From Planococcus sp. CPCC 101016 (lineage in GTDB: Bacteria > Bacillota > Bacilli > Bacillales_A > Planococcaceae), in the NCBI RefSeq assembly GCF_007859295.1, contig NZ_VOHB01000002.1, positions 2,342,043-2,406,042 on the forward strand: a stretch of 64,000 nt of DNA. Reading direction: 5' to 3'. A program made the position numbers and the translations under genes. The notes under the pieces were generated by a model that did not search any database, was not told the DNA's origin, and saw only the letters and a list, made by a program, of their open reading frames with translations. Below, in pieces: positions 1 through 8,505 of the stretch (its first letter is position 1; each line of letters starts with the position of its first letter).

Positions 1-222
1 CGGTACGTCATGGATGCCATCACCATTCCCATCAATAAACCCGGGTTGGCCGGCTATCGGAACTGTAGGCGTTGCCGCAACGCCATCGTGGACGCCGTCT
101 CCATTCACATCAACAAAGCCAGGTTGACCTGCTGTCGGAACAGTCGGCGTCACCACTGGACCGTCATGGATTCCATCTCCATTCGCATCAACAAAAACAG
201 GTTCGCCAGCGACCGGCACTGT
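1..222 (-). repeat. 78-bp tandem coding repeat (DxNGDGxxD units)
   Basis: Three successive units start at 222, 144 and 66 (minus strand), exactly 78 bp apart; the third is cut by the window edge. Each encodes TVPxAGxPxFxDxNGDGxHD followed by a Pro/Thr/Val-rich linker. The Asp/Asn/Gly pattern resembles dockerin, thrombospondin type-3 and EF-hand-like calcium loops. The total copy number cannot be known from this window. Confidence 0.85.
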
Positions 223-1377
223 AGCTTCCGGTGCAGCCGGCTGACTCAATGGATAAACTTCCACACGATGGACAGGCGGATAGAAATCGTTTGATACGGC
301 CTCGACTTCCACTGCCTCGTCACCTTTCAGGATGGTCCGAATGACATTCAGGCGTTTTCCTGACCGCCCTTTTTCTTCGACTTGATTGCCGCTCGTCACA
401 AACGCACTGTATTGTTTGATCAATCGCGGATCGATGTCCGTTTCTTCCGTAATGCCAATTGCGTAGGTGTATAGGAACGGATAGCCACTGATTGACGCAT
501 TTAAGGAATCACCCGCCTTTGACATATTCAATGTGAATGAACTGCTGTTTGGATTCGTGAAAACAAAGTCGATGCCAAGTGAACGATTGATGGCAGCTTC
601 CTGTCCAAGCGGAATTTCAGCTGGCACCTGCGAACCAATGCTGCGCTCATTCACTTCAAAGTTTGTCTGCAGCAATGCGCCGTAAATGGTTGAAGCGATT
701 TGCGTCAATTCTCCATCGCTGATATCCGTCAATGGCAGTTCCGTTATATATTCAAGAAATGAAAAACGGCTGCCGGGCGCCAATTGGATCCCGTCCAAAG
801 CATCTATAATGGTCGAATTGTCCTGGCTTGAAAATGTCGCTGGAAAGACAACATCCGCGACTTTTTCACGGTTCAAACTCAAGCTGTCGTCGCTGATAGC
901 AACTTGTGTTTTTGTCTGCCCGGCCTGAAGTGCTGTCTCCAGCTTTTGATTGATGGCTTCCACATCTGCCTCAGAAAAAGCGGCAATTGGGAAATGTTCT
1001 GTTAAAAAAGCTCTTGTCGTATCTACGGACAATTGAAAAACAAAACTGTTCTGAGAACCCGTTTCAGCGTTCCTAACGGTTTCATCCAAAAGGATTTCTG
1101 CATTCTCAAGCGGATACACTGCGGTCGCATCCTGATAAGCTACATGAAGCTCAGCGCCTTCCCGCCATGTTTCCGACTGCCCAGCAAACAACATTTTGGC
1201 AGACTCCACTTCCATATTGGAGACATCGGTCGTGCCGATATACGTGTTATCACCGAATTCTTCGGTAGGAAACAGCCAATTATCCACGGCATAAGCGCCG
1301 GCATTGGTGGCTCCGAATACGAAAACCGCCAAGCCGAATATGCCTGCAAAAATCAATCCAAATAATTTATTATCCAC
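1..1377 (-). CDS. VanW-like surface protein of the pilus locus (3' end outside window)
   Basis: 459 codons are visible; the C-terminus runs off the left edge. I chose the GTG at 1377 because GAGAGGAG lies 7 nt upstream; it overlaps the end of the preceding gene. Residues 5-25 form one hydrophobic anchor. The middle (about 180-330) matches the VanW core: a PGSRFSF segment, a TLY-like segment (STIYGALLQ) and an N-rich 'FTNPNSSSF' strand. The usual GGGxCQ motif is replaced by DGELTQ, so it is a divergent member. From about residue 386 the chain becomes 26-residue repeats carrying DxNGDGxxD, a calcium-loop-like motif. It is the last gene seen in the minor prepilin cluster. A role as an adhesin or tip factor of a type IV pilus is inference. 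Confidence 0.75.
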   Translation of the reverse strand, partial: MDNKLFGLIFAGIFGLAVFVFGATNAGAYAVDNWLFPTEEFGDNTYIGTTDVSNMEVESAKMLFAGQSETWREGAELHVAYQDATAVYPLENAEILLDETVRNAETGSQNSFVFQLSVDTTRAFLTEHFPIAAFSEADVEAINQKLETALQAGQTKTQVAISDDSLSLNREKVADVVFPATFSSQDNSTIIDALDGIQLAPGSRFSFLEYITELPLTDISDGELTQIASTIYGALLQTNFEVNERSIGSQVPAEIPLGQEAAINRSLGIDFVFTNPNSSSFTLNMSKAGDSLNASISGYPFLYTYAIGITEETDIDPRLIKQYSAFVTSGNQVEEKGRSGKRLNVIRTILKGDEAVEVEAVSNDFYPPVHRVEVYPLSQPAAPEATVPVAGEPVFVDANGDGIHDGPVVTPTVPTAGQPGFVDVNGDGVHDGVAATPTVPIAGQPGFIDGNGDGIHDVP

Positions 1378-1777
1378 GGGTAATCTCCTCTCGATCAGCT
1401 TCGATCGACTGCATGCCGAACGGTTTCGGCTTTTCAGACGGCTCTATCGCTGCTGGTGTCTCTTCTGGTGTCGCCAAATACGTTTTCGCTTTTTGCAGCT
1501 TTTGTTCGCGGCGCTCTTCTGCAAGCCGCTGCTTTTCCTGCTGTTCTTTTTCGACTAGCTTCATATACACGAACGCGGCAAGAAATGACACGCCGATTAA
1601 AGCCAAAGCCACAAAGTACCAAGGGTATGTTCCCTGCATTAAAATCGCAACTCCTGCAGCGGCGACTCCACCACCGGCAACGGTCATCCGCTTCATAAGC
1701 GGTACCTGTTTAAAAAGTAAATAAGCAAGCGGCAAAACCACTGCCGCAAGAATGATGAATAGTAGTATGCGTATCAT
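1370..1777 (-). CDS. small membrane protein of the pilus locus
   Basis: 135 aa. Hydrophobic segments lie at about residues 3-22, 32-48 and 52-70, followed by a charged, Glu/Lys/Gln-rich cytoplasmic-type tail (about 73-135) likely to be helical or coiled. I do not recognise a named family. The ATG at 1777 follows a good AGGAGG-type site. It lies between the 500-aa PilX-like gene and the VanW-like gene, overlapping the latter by 8 nt, so it is probably co-transcribed with the prepilins. Function unknown; an assembly accessory role is inferred only from position. Confidence 0.75.
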   Translation of the reverse strand: MIRILLFIILAAVVLPLAYLLFKQVPLMKRMTVAGGGVAAAGVAILMQGTYPWYFVALALIGVSFLAAFVYMKLVEKEQQEKQRLAEERREQKLQKAKTYLATPEETPAAIEPSEKPKPFGMQSIEADREEITRG

Positions 1778-1811
1778 GAAAATCCTCCTAAACTCTTACT
1801 ATATTGTCGAA

Positions 1812-3314
1812 TCAGTAATCGACTTCGAAATCAAAATCCGTATCGATTACAATCGGTGATGAAATTGGAACCGTTTGGGTGCTCTTGATGGAGATTCCGC
1901 AGTTTTCCAAAAATGTTGCGTAGTTAGTGTTTCTTTTAACGTATAAAGCTGTCCGGTTTACAGCATCTGTTCCTGTGAGCTTGAATGTCTTCGAAGCATC
2001 TGAAGAATAATAAATGATCATTCCGCTATTGGTTACTTCAATAGTAGAAGCCAATCGATCCAAATCTGTCTGGCGAATTCTGTCTATGTCCATACAAAGC
2101 CTCGAGTAGTTATCGATTTGGAATTGTCCGCCTACATACAAGCGCGCATCGTTTCCACTTTCATTTCCGAGCACCATCAAATTGGTGTAGTACAAGTTTT
2201 TGATGTTCCCGCCAATTTCCATTTCCTTTAGGACAATGGTTTGCTTAGACATATTCTTCCCTAAGTTGTTCATGTTCTGCCCTGTGCTCAATGTGCCATT
2301 GATAATCAAGTTTCCGTTCACCAAGTTATTCATATTGCTTGTGGCGCCTGCATCGGTGGCTTTTACTACAACATTAGTCCCCAGAAAATCAATAGAGTTG
2401 CAGTTTGAAGTACAGACATTCTTCTGAAAATCATCAACATGCACCCAAAAATCGACAGGGTTTTTCCCAGCAGCTTTAACTTTCGCTATAAACACGGATA
2501 ATTGTTGATCTCCGGTCATTTTGCATTCGTATGGTGCAATTGCTGTATCTGCGATGACGTTCGTCAGCAAGGTATCACAGGATTGCGTGGGCGATGCCAA
2601 TTTGAAAATATCCCGATAAGCAGCATCTTCTTTACCTGAAATGATTTCCTGGTCCACGTTGTATACTTCACCCGGATTCAAAAACGAAGCAGGAATATTC
2701 ACGGTAAACAAGGAGTTTAACGTTTTAGGGGAACTTAGCGAAGTTCCTTCTACTTCCATCTTCAATTCCAAGATACCTTTGTTCACTATCCCATCAATCA
2801 AGGCATTGCTGAGCGTTGTCAGTTCAGCATCCGTATAAGTAACGTTCAAGAGTTTCCATGTTTCTGGTGTGTACTTAGTTTGGGTGGAAGTGAACGGTTC
2901 CGTTGCTGTTCCATTGATTTTGATTAATTCATTGACTTTGATCAGAATCTTTTTCACGTAGAGCTGCTTCATTTGAAGATCTATGCTTTGTTCCCAGGAT
3001 TTCCGTTCAGCTGAAGTATCACAAGCCGCTTTATTGCTGGAATACAAGCAAGCAACAATTTTATCCAATTCCAAACGAGTCTGATTCAGTACTTCCTGTT
3101 TAATCAGATCAAGTGATCTTTCAAAATCGGTCGAATAATAGAGAACTCCCATTTCAGCAGCAGCTATCGATTGATTCGAGAGATCCACCGCCTTTTCCTG
3201 TTTGGCATTATTGAGCGAACCGGCCAAGAAAGTCGCAGAGATGCCCAATACTAAAACGGTTAGCAATAAAACCATTACTAATGCATAGCCCTTTTCATTT
3301 CTCATGTATATCAT
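1812..3314 (-). CDS. PilX-like large prepilin / pilus assembly protein
   Basis: 500 aa. The N-terminus reads MRNEKGYALVMVLLLTVL after a three-residue extension: a short basic leader, Gly, then a hydrophobic helix of about 22 residues. That is the layout of type IV prepilins, with the PilX-type YALVMVLLL in place of FTLVELL and no Glu at +5. A conserved ALxxAExG-like stretch follows (AAAEMGVLYY). The C-terminal half contains repeated short strand-turn segments (GNLIINGTL, GNIKNLYYTNLMVLGNE, ARLYVGGQF) suggesting a beta-solenoid. Third gene of a prepilin trio; a shorter relative lies at 51069-52142. RBS GGGGAG lies 6 nt before the ATG. Confidence 0.8.
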   Translation of the reverse strand: MIYMRNEKGYALVMVLLLTVLVLGISATFLAGSLNNAKQEKAVDLSNQSIAAAEMGVLYYSTDFERSLDLIKQEVLNQTRLELDKIVACLYSSNKAACDTSAERKSWEQSIDLQMKQLYVKKILIKVNELIKINGTATEPFTSTQTKYTPETWKLLNVTYTDAELTTLSNALIDGIVNKGILELKMEVEGTSLSSPKTLNSLFTVNIPASFLNPGEVYNVDQEIISGKEDAAYRDIFKLASPTQSCDTLLTNVIADTAIAPYECKMTGDQQLSVFIAKVKAAGKNPVDFWVHVDDFQKNVCTSNCNSIDFLGTNVVVKATDAGATSNMNNLVNGNLIINGTLSTGQNMNNLGKNMSKQTIVLKEMEIGGNIKNLYYTNLMVLGNESGNDARLYVGGQFQIDNYSRLCMDIDRIRQTDLDRLASTIEVTNSGMIIYYSSDASKTFKLTGTDAVNRTALYVKRNTNYATFLENCGISIKSTQTVPISSPIVIDTDFDFEVDY

Positions 3315-3334
3315 CGTCTGCTCCCCTTTTGGTC

Positions 3335-3808
3335 CTAATTGGTTAAAATTCTTGTTAGGGTTGTTTTGACTTCAACGGACCTTGTAGGTTTAATGGCATC
3401 GGCCACCTTCAAAACTAGGTTTACATGCTTGGTCTTCGGATCAATTTTTGTTAACGGATCCCAGCTTGTAAGCGGTATCCCATCAATTGTTCCGCTGTAA
3501 AGATAATTGGAATCGGTCAGACGTGCAAATCCTTCACACACAATACCGGCAGGAGAGTCATTGCAGGTTTGTATCTCAAGCGTAGTGCCGCTTGTTTTTA
3601 AATAATAATGATCATTTCTCCGATGTTCGTTGATGAGTTTGGTTACGATCAAGTTCGCTTCTTGCTGCAGCTGGGTTTTGCTGGTTTCGACCGCTGTATG
3701 TTTAAAGCCGATTGACAGCGCATTCCAGGCGATTGCCGCTATAACGGAGACCAACATCAGCGCGGCAAGCAATTCGACTAAGGTAATCCCTTTTTGATTC
3801 AACTTCAA
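3335..3808 (-). CDS. type IV minor prepilin (PulG/PilW-like)
   Basis: 157 aa from the TTG at 3808, preferred because AGGAGG lies 9 nt upstream; a TTG at 3817 abuts the same AGGAGG and is less likely. The N-terminus has the class III signal QKG/ITLVELLAALMLV, with Gly before the cleavage site and Glu at +5, so it should be processed by the prepilin peptidase and methylated. A motif QQEANLIV after the helix is shared with the product of 52153-52584 (QQEGNLIV). Second gene of the trio; overlapping translation with the upstream prepilin gene suggests coupling. The C-terminal domain is not recognised. Confidence 0.85.
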   Translation of the reverse strand: MKLNQKGITLVELLAALMLVSVIAAIAWNALSIGFKHTAVETSKTQLQQEANLIVTKLINEHRRNDHYYLKTSGTTLEIQTCNDSPAGIVCEGFARLTDSNYLYSGTIDGIPLTSWDPLTKIDPKTKHVNLVLKVADAIKPTRSVEVKTTLTRILTN

Positions 3809-3813
3809 CTTAC

Positions 3814-4410
3814 TCAACCTCCTGGCTTTTTAGCCGTATACCGGATATAAGAATAGGTCTCGCTGCTCATCTGATAACTGCCAGTTGTTGAACTCTTATT
3901 ACTGAAAACCCTTAAATGGACTTTGTATAATTTAATCCGGTCTCCTTCTGCGCACGGCACCTTTGTTCCCGCTCCGCTTGCTACAGGGTCTTTTAATAAA
4001 AAAGGTTCGCATTGCAAGTACATATCCACTACATAGCGGTACTCTCCTTCTTTTGTATATCGGACAAAGGAGTTAGCAGTGTAAGGTGTTGCAGCAGCAG
4101 AATTCGCTATGTCCTCGTTGTATCCTGAAGCTTGCAATTGGTTTTTTATTTTTTCTTTATCAAGAAACTGAGGTTCTAATGACGTTGGATCGGTCGGACT
4201 GGTGACTAAAATTTTCTCCCATTTAGATGCCTTCACAATTTCAGCCATTTCCTGCCTAGCTAAGTTCATGGTATCCAGTTTGGTTTCGGTCTTCGCGTTA
4301 AATAAGGTCATTTGAGGGAATATGGACATGATGCCAATGAACAGAATGCCCAATATGACGACTGCTGCCAGCACTTCAACTAAGCTTAATCCTTTATCAT
4401 TCATGTTCAT
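3814..4410 (-). CDS. type IV minor prepilin (PilV/GspI-like)
   Basis: 198 aa from the ATG at 4410, chosen because GGAAGG lies 5 nt upstream and the leader then is MNMNDKG; an in-frame GTG at 4431 would add seven residues. The class III signal is DKG/LSLVEVLAAVVILGI with Glu at +5. The rest carries two Cys residues (CEPFLL and PCAEGD) about 20 apart that may form a disulfide. It is the first gene of the trio and likely the start of the visible pilus operon: the diguanylate cyclase upstream ends in a terminator and about 180 bp of AT-rich DNA separates them. Confidence 0.85.
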   Translation of the reverse strand: MNMNDKGLSLVEVLAAVVILGILFIGIMSIFPQMTLFNAKTETKLDTMNLARQEMAEIVKASKWEKILVTSPTDPTSLEPQFLDKEKIKNQLQASGYNEDIANSAAATPYTANSFVRYTKEGEYRYVVDMYLQCEPFLLKDPVASGAGTKVPCAEGDRIKLYKVHLRVFSNKSSTTGSYQMSSETYSYIRYTAKKPGG

Positions 4411-4590
4411 CAATTCCTTCCACCCAAACACACATGAATATATACCTTTTTATTCCTATTAAAGGAATCTTTATATCTAAATTTAACTTAGCTACATTAT
4501 TACATTCTTTCTATCCTAATGAACAGTGTTTTCTCATGAATTTCACTGAAATTACTAAAAATATTAACAAACTAATATTCAAAATAGGAA

Positions 4591-4626
4591 AAAAGACTAC
4601 AGCCGGGCATTAGCCCGTCCGTAGTC
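4591..4626 (-). terminator. terminator after the diguanylate cyclase gene
   Basis: On the minus strand GACTACGGACGGGC pairs with GCCCGGCTGTAGTC around TAAT and is followed by TTTTTT. It separates the cyclase gene from the pilin operon. Confidence 0.85.
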
Positions 4627-6330
4627 TCATTTTGAATATGCTGCCACTTTATTTCGTCCTGCCTGTTTCGCTCCAATATAGAGGGCGCGGTCTGCATTGC
4701 GGATCAGGGACATGCCTTCGTCACTGTCATCCGGAGCTGTGGAAACACCGATGCTTAAAGTGATGTGGATAATTTGCTGCTGCCGGTCTGCTTCAAGATC
4801 GCTTTCAATCAGAAAATCATGCTTTTCAATGCGCCGCCGCAAGTTTTCTGCGAGGAGCATAGCCAAATCCTTGCTGTAGTCCTGGAGCAGCACGACAAAT
4901 TCTTCGCCGCCATAACGGGCGATGGTCCCTTCGTTTCCGATTTCTTCTCTCAGAATATCGGCCAGTTGAACGAGGATGTCGTTTCCGCTCTGGTGTCCGT
5001 AGCGGTCATTAATGCTTTTGAAATGATCGATGTCCATCATAACCAAAGATAGTTTTTCCATGCGGCCTTCGTTCATTTCGACAATGCAGCTTTCCAAACT
5101 TTCGTCCAGGTAGCGGTAATTATATAATTTGGTCAAGCCGCAGCGTTCACTTTTCGCAATGACCTTTTGCATATATCCTGCCTTTTCAAGCGATACAGCA
5201 AAATAGGTACTGAGGATTTCCAAAATCTGCAGCTGGTGTTTGGCAAAAGCGTATTTCTTTTTCGAAGCCAGCACCAATACACCTTCTGTTTTGTTGTTGC
5301 GGGCAATCGGTGTCGCCATCAAGCTTTCCGTATCTTTCGGAAGATTCCCTGTCATCAAGTGTTGCCACTGGCTTTTTTCGTCGTAAATAAAAGAGTCATT
5401 CGTAATTATTACTCGCCCTGCAATCCCTTTATTGTAAGGAATGGAGGCAATCTTGCGGCCTTGTAATTGATTGTTTTCATAAATTCTCAGCATCTGCTGC
5501 TGGCCATCGCGGTAATCGATGACATAGGCATACTCAACTTTGAACATTTTGGCGACTTGCACGACAAACTGATCGAGCACTTCTGCCGTTTCGAGGTGAT
5601 CGGCAAGTTGATGGCCGATTGCTCCGGCTTTCTTCAAGTCAATATTGACTTGCTCCGAGTTGTTGTACATTTTCAGCACAGCGCTCATGATAAAGAATGG
5701 AACGCCCAGCAAAATCAGTGCTTCTATGCCAATATAAGATTCGAACATATACAGGGCAATGGCATAAGGGAAAATCACCAGCATCAAGGCAAAATCCCAT
5801 TTGGCATCAACGGAAAAAAATTTGCTGCGATTGCCGGTCGTATAATCATAGAACTGATAAATGACTTGATTGCTCAAGACCGAAACCACTTGAAAAACCA
5901 AACCATATACGATGACATGAGACAGCTCCAAAGATCCAATTTGTCCGCCCGCTGCCATATAGGCAAGGCCGGCAATTAATGAAACCAGAAAAAACATCAA
6001 GGAATTTAACGGGATCCGCAATGACTGCGCTTCATTTGTGCGGCTTCGGTATAATACAATCAACATGGATAACTGGGAAACCAGCATTTCGATAAAGATT
6101 CCATATTTCAGAAACAGCGCGACCGTCACCCATTGCACCAAAAACGTTGAAGCACCATTGATGTTCATCGGCATCGAACTCATCAAGACAAAAAACAATA
6201 CATAGGCTGCTAAATTCCAGGGATTTGCTACAGAAGGCGGGAAAAGAGTATAGACAAGCACTAAGCCTGCTGGAACGATCAACGCCCATAAACACCAAAG
6301 AATTTTTTTTCGTGTACTATCCCTCCCCAT
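4627..6330 (-). CDS. membrane-bound GAF-GGDEF diguanylate cyclase
   Basis: 567 aa. Residues about 10-225 hold six or seven hydrophobic segments (a MASE-like sensor), about 240-385 look like a GAF domain, and about 395-565 are a GGDEF domain with an intact active-site signature (ARYGGEEF) and the DxDxFKxxND segment (MMDIDHFKSINDRYGH). It should make cyclic di-GMP from GTP at the membrane. I do not see an RxxD product-inhibition site five residues before GGEEF (the segment reads GNEGTIARY). It sits between folC and the prepilin genes, so a link between c-di-GMP and pilus activity is plausible but is inference. Confidence 0.92.
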   Translation of the reverse strand: MGRDSTRKKILWCLWALIVPAGLVLVYTLFPPSVANPWNLAAYVLFFVLMSSMPMNINGASTFLVQWVTVALFLKYGIFIEMLVSQLSMLIVLYRSRTNEAQSLRIPLNSLMFFLVSLIAGLAYMAAGGQIGSLELSHVIVYGLVFQVVSVLSNQVIYQFYDYTTGNRSKFFSVDAKWDFALMLVIFPYAIALYMFESYIGIEALILLGVPFFIMSAVLKMYNNSEQVNIDLKKAGAIGHQLADHLETAEVLDQFVVQVAKMFKVEYAYVIDYRDGQQQMLRIYENNQLQGRKIASIPYNKGIAGRVIITNDSFIYDEKSQWQHLMTGNLPKDTESLMATPIARNNKTEGVLVLASKKKYAFAKHQLQILEILSTYFAVSLEKAGYMQKVIAKSERCGLTKLYNYRYLDESLESCIVEMNEGRMEKLSLVMMDIDHFKSINDRYGHQSGNDILVQLADILREEIGNEGTIARYGGEEFVVLLQDYSKDLAMLLAENLRRRIEKHDFLIESDLEADRQQQIIHITLSIGVSTAPDDSDEGMSLIRNADRALYIGAKQAGRNKVAAYSK

Positions 6331-6381
6331 ACCATCTCCCCTTCCTCTAACAAAGTAATTGCTTATTAAAGACCTTAATTG

Positions 6382-7569
6382 CTAACTTTGGTAATGCTTA
6401 AAAAACGAATGATTAGGACTTCTTAGCAAAGCTAAGAGATGCAAAGAACCTGTGACTATAGTCACTTCTTTTTCACTAGATACAGGTAATATATCATATA
6501 AATTTGTAATTGTCTTTCTTTTACTTCTGCTTTCTTGAAATAAACTTTCAGCTGGCATAGCACGCTCGTTTTTAAAATCAATAAAAGTAAAATGGTCGCT
6601 CACCGTTTCCAATTGCCTGAGGACGTTTTGGTAATCTTTGTCTTTAAAGATACCCATGACTATGTGGATCGGCTGTTCCGGAAAATTTTCTTTTATCGTC
6701 TCAACTAGCGCATCGATACTCGCTTTGTTATGAGCACCGTCAAAAATGACTCCTGGATATACTTCTTCGAACCGATATGAGAGAACAGCCGATTCGAGAC
6801 TTTTCAACGCTTTTTCCTCACTGTAATCGGTACGAAGCAATTCTTTTGCCGCTTCTATCGCTAAACTTGCATTCTTTTTTTGATGCGCCCCTTTTAGTTT
6901 CAAAATGACATCTATTGTTTGGTGCAGACAGATCACTTCAGCATGTAGGCTGTCAGCGGTTTGCTGTACAATGTTCATTGCCTCTTGAGGCAACTCCCCG
7001 ACAACCACCGGCTTCCATTTTTTGATGATCCCTGCTTTATGGCGGGCAATTTCTTCTATTGTATTTCCGAGAAAGTGAGTATGATCAAAAGAGATCGATG
7101 GAATAATCGAAATCTCAGGATTGATGACGTTGGTGCTGTCTAGTGCTCCACCCATCCCTGCTTCGATGATGGCAAAATCAGGCGCACGTTGTTGAAAAAC
7201 GAGCAGGGCAGCAGCAGTCAAAAGCTCAAAATCAGTCAACGGTGTTTTTACCTCGCTCAAGCGTTCCATAACTGCACCGAGTTCTTCCCGACTGACAGGT
7301 TCACCGTTGATCTGAATTTGATCATGCAGATCTTCAATGCAGGGCGAATAGAAATTGCCGACACTGTGGCCATGTGCTTGCAGGATTGCCGATAAAAAGG
7401 CAGCTGTGGAACCTTTGCCGTTGGTTCCTGCCAAATGAATGAACCTGCCGCTCCTATGTGGGTTATCCAGCTCGGCTAAAGCAGAGGTGATTGCTTCCAA
7501 ACCCGGATGGATAGCGGAATCTGTATATATATTCCATTTACTTTTATATTGTTCAAGTCCGATTATCAT
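6382..7569 (-). CDS. folC: dihydrofolate synthase / folylpolyglutamate synthase
   Basis: 395 aa, somewhat shorter than the roughly 430 aa typical of B. subtilis FolC. It joins glutamate to dihydropteroate or to tetrahydrofolates using ATP. The P-loop TNGKGSTAAFL is near residue 49 and the Mur-ligase-like DGAHN motif near residue 264. AGAGG lies 7 nt before the ATG. As in B. subtilis it lies downstream of valS with pilus/competence-type genes beyond it, but here two plus-strand ATP-grasp genes intervene between valS and folC and are divergent from folC. Confidence 0.93.
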   Translation of the reverse strand: MIIGLEQYKSKWNIYTDSAIHPGLEAITSALAELDNPHRSGRFIHLAGTNGKGSTAAFLSAILQAHGHSVGNFYSPCIEDLHDQIQINGEPVSREELGAVMERLSEVKTPLTDFELLTAAALLVFQQRAPDFAIIEAGMGGALDSTNVINPEISIIPSISFDHTHFLGNTIEEIARHKAGIIKKWKPVVVGELPQEAMNIVQQTADSLHAEVICLHQTIDVILKLKGAHQKKNASLAIEAAKELLRTDYSEEKALKSLESAVLSYRFEEVYPGVIFDGAHNKASIDALVETIKENFPEQPIHIVMGIFKDKDYQNVLRQLETVSDHFTFIDFKNERAMPAESLFQESRSKRKTITNLYDILPVSSEKEVTIVTGSLHLLALLRSPNHSFFKHYQS

Positions 7570-7641
7570 AATGAAGCCTCTTTTCCGCAGTAAACGTGAT
7601 ACACTTTTTGAGTATGATTATAGCACGAAGGTGGAATGGAT

Positions 7642-8505
7642 ATGACGAGTTGTTGGGTGATTTACAATGGAAGCTTAGTTTCCGATAAATTTGCAGACCA
7701 AGCCAGGCTTGTTGCCGAAGCGGCAGTAAGAGCAGGTATAGACGTAAAAATCATGAAAAACTACGAAACTGTTATGGATTTATCAGTTAATTTAAGTATA
7801 CCTGATTTTGCAATATTATTGGATAAAGATATATTGCTTGGATATTTTTTGAAGAGCCGCGGCGTAACCGTTTACAATGATCCGGCCGTTATCGATTTAT
7901 GCGACAATAAAGCTACCCAATACGTCCAATTGGCAGCACAAGGACTGCCGATGCCTCGGACCATCGTCGCGCCAAAAGTCTATCCGAATTTCTCCATCAT
8001 GGATTCGGGTTATTTTGAACAGGTCATCGACCGGCTGACACTGCCGATGATTATTAAAGAAGGCCACGGCTCTTTTGGCATGAAGGTCTATTTGATTGAA
8101 ACCGAAGAGCAATTTTACGAAAAAGTCGATAGCCTTCGAGGCATCGATTTCGTTTTCCAGGAATTTATCGCTTCCAGCCGGGGACGTGACATTCGCGTCA
8201 ATATTGTTGGCGGCCGAATCGTCGCCGCCATGTACCGGCATTCGGAAACAGATTTCCGCGCCAATATCACCAATGGCGGAGTGGCATCCCCCATCGAGTT
8301 GACCACTGCCCAGGAGAAACTCGCACTCGCTGCCGCTGATGCAGTCGGAGCAACGTTTGCCGGTGTAGATCTGCTTTTCGGTAAAGATGAGCAGCCTTTA
8401 GTATGCGAAGTGAATGCCGCTGCTCACATACGCAATATCCTGAACGTCACGGGAATCAATGTCGCAGATGCCATGATCGCTTATATAATGGAGGACTTAG
8501 CATGA
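7642..8505 (+). CDS. RimK-like ATP-grasp ligase A
   Basis: 287 aa. I take the ATG at 7642 because GGTGG lies 7 nt upstream; the ATG at 7636 is only 1 nt from it. The fold is ATP-grasp of the RimK/LysX type: KEGHGSFGMKVY (nucleotide-binding loop, about residue 135), DIRVNIVGGRIVAA (about 182), GVDLLFG, and CEVNA near residue 254, which supplies the Mg-binding Glu and Asn. Such enzymes add amino acids to carboxyl groups through acyl phosphates; the substrate here is unknown. Its stop overlaps the start of the next ATP-grasp gene (ATGA). Both are on the opposite strand from nearly everything around them. Confidence 0.85.
   Translation: MTSCWVIYNGSLVSDKFADQARLVAEAAVRAGIDVKIMKNYETVMDLSVNLSIPDFAILLDKDILLGYFLKSRGVTVYNDPAVIDLCDNKATQYVQLAAQGLPMPRTIVAPKVYPNFSIMDSGYFEQVIDRLTLPMIIKEGHGSFGMKVYLIETEEQFYEKVDSLRGIDFVFQEFIASSRGRDIRVNIVGGRIVAAMYRHSETDFRANITNGGVASPIELTTAQEKLALAAADAVGATFAGVDLLFGKDEQPLVCEVNAAAHIRNILNVTGINVADAMIAYIMEDLA

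Noticed and set aside
5467-5979. 170-codon plus-strand open frame
   Set aside because: Antisense to the diguanylate cyclase gene; composition follows the opposite strand codons.
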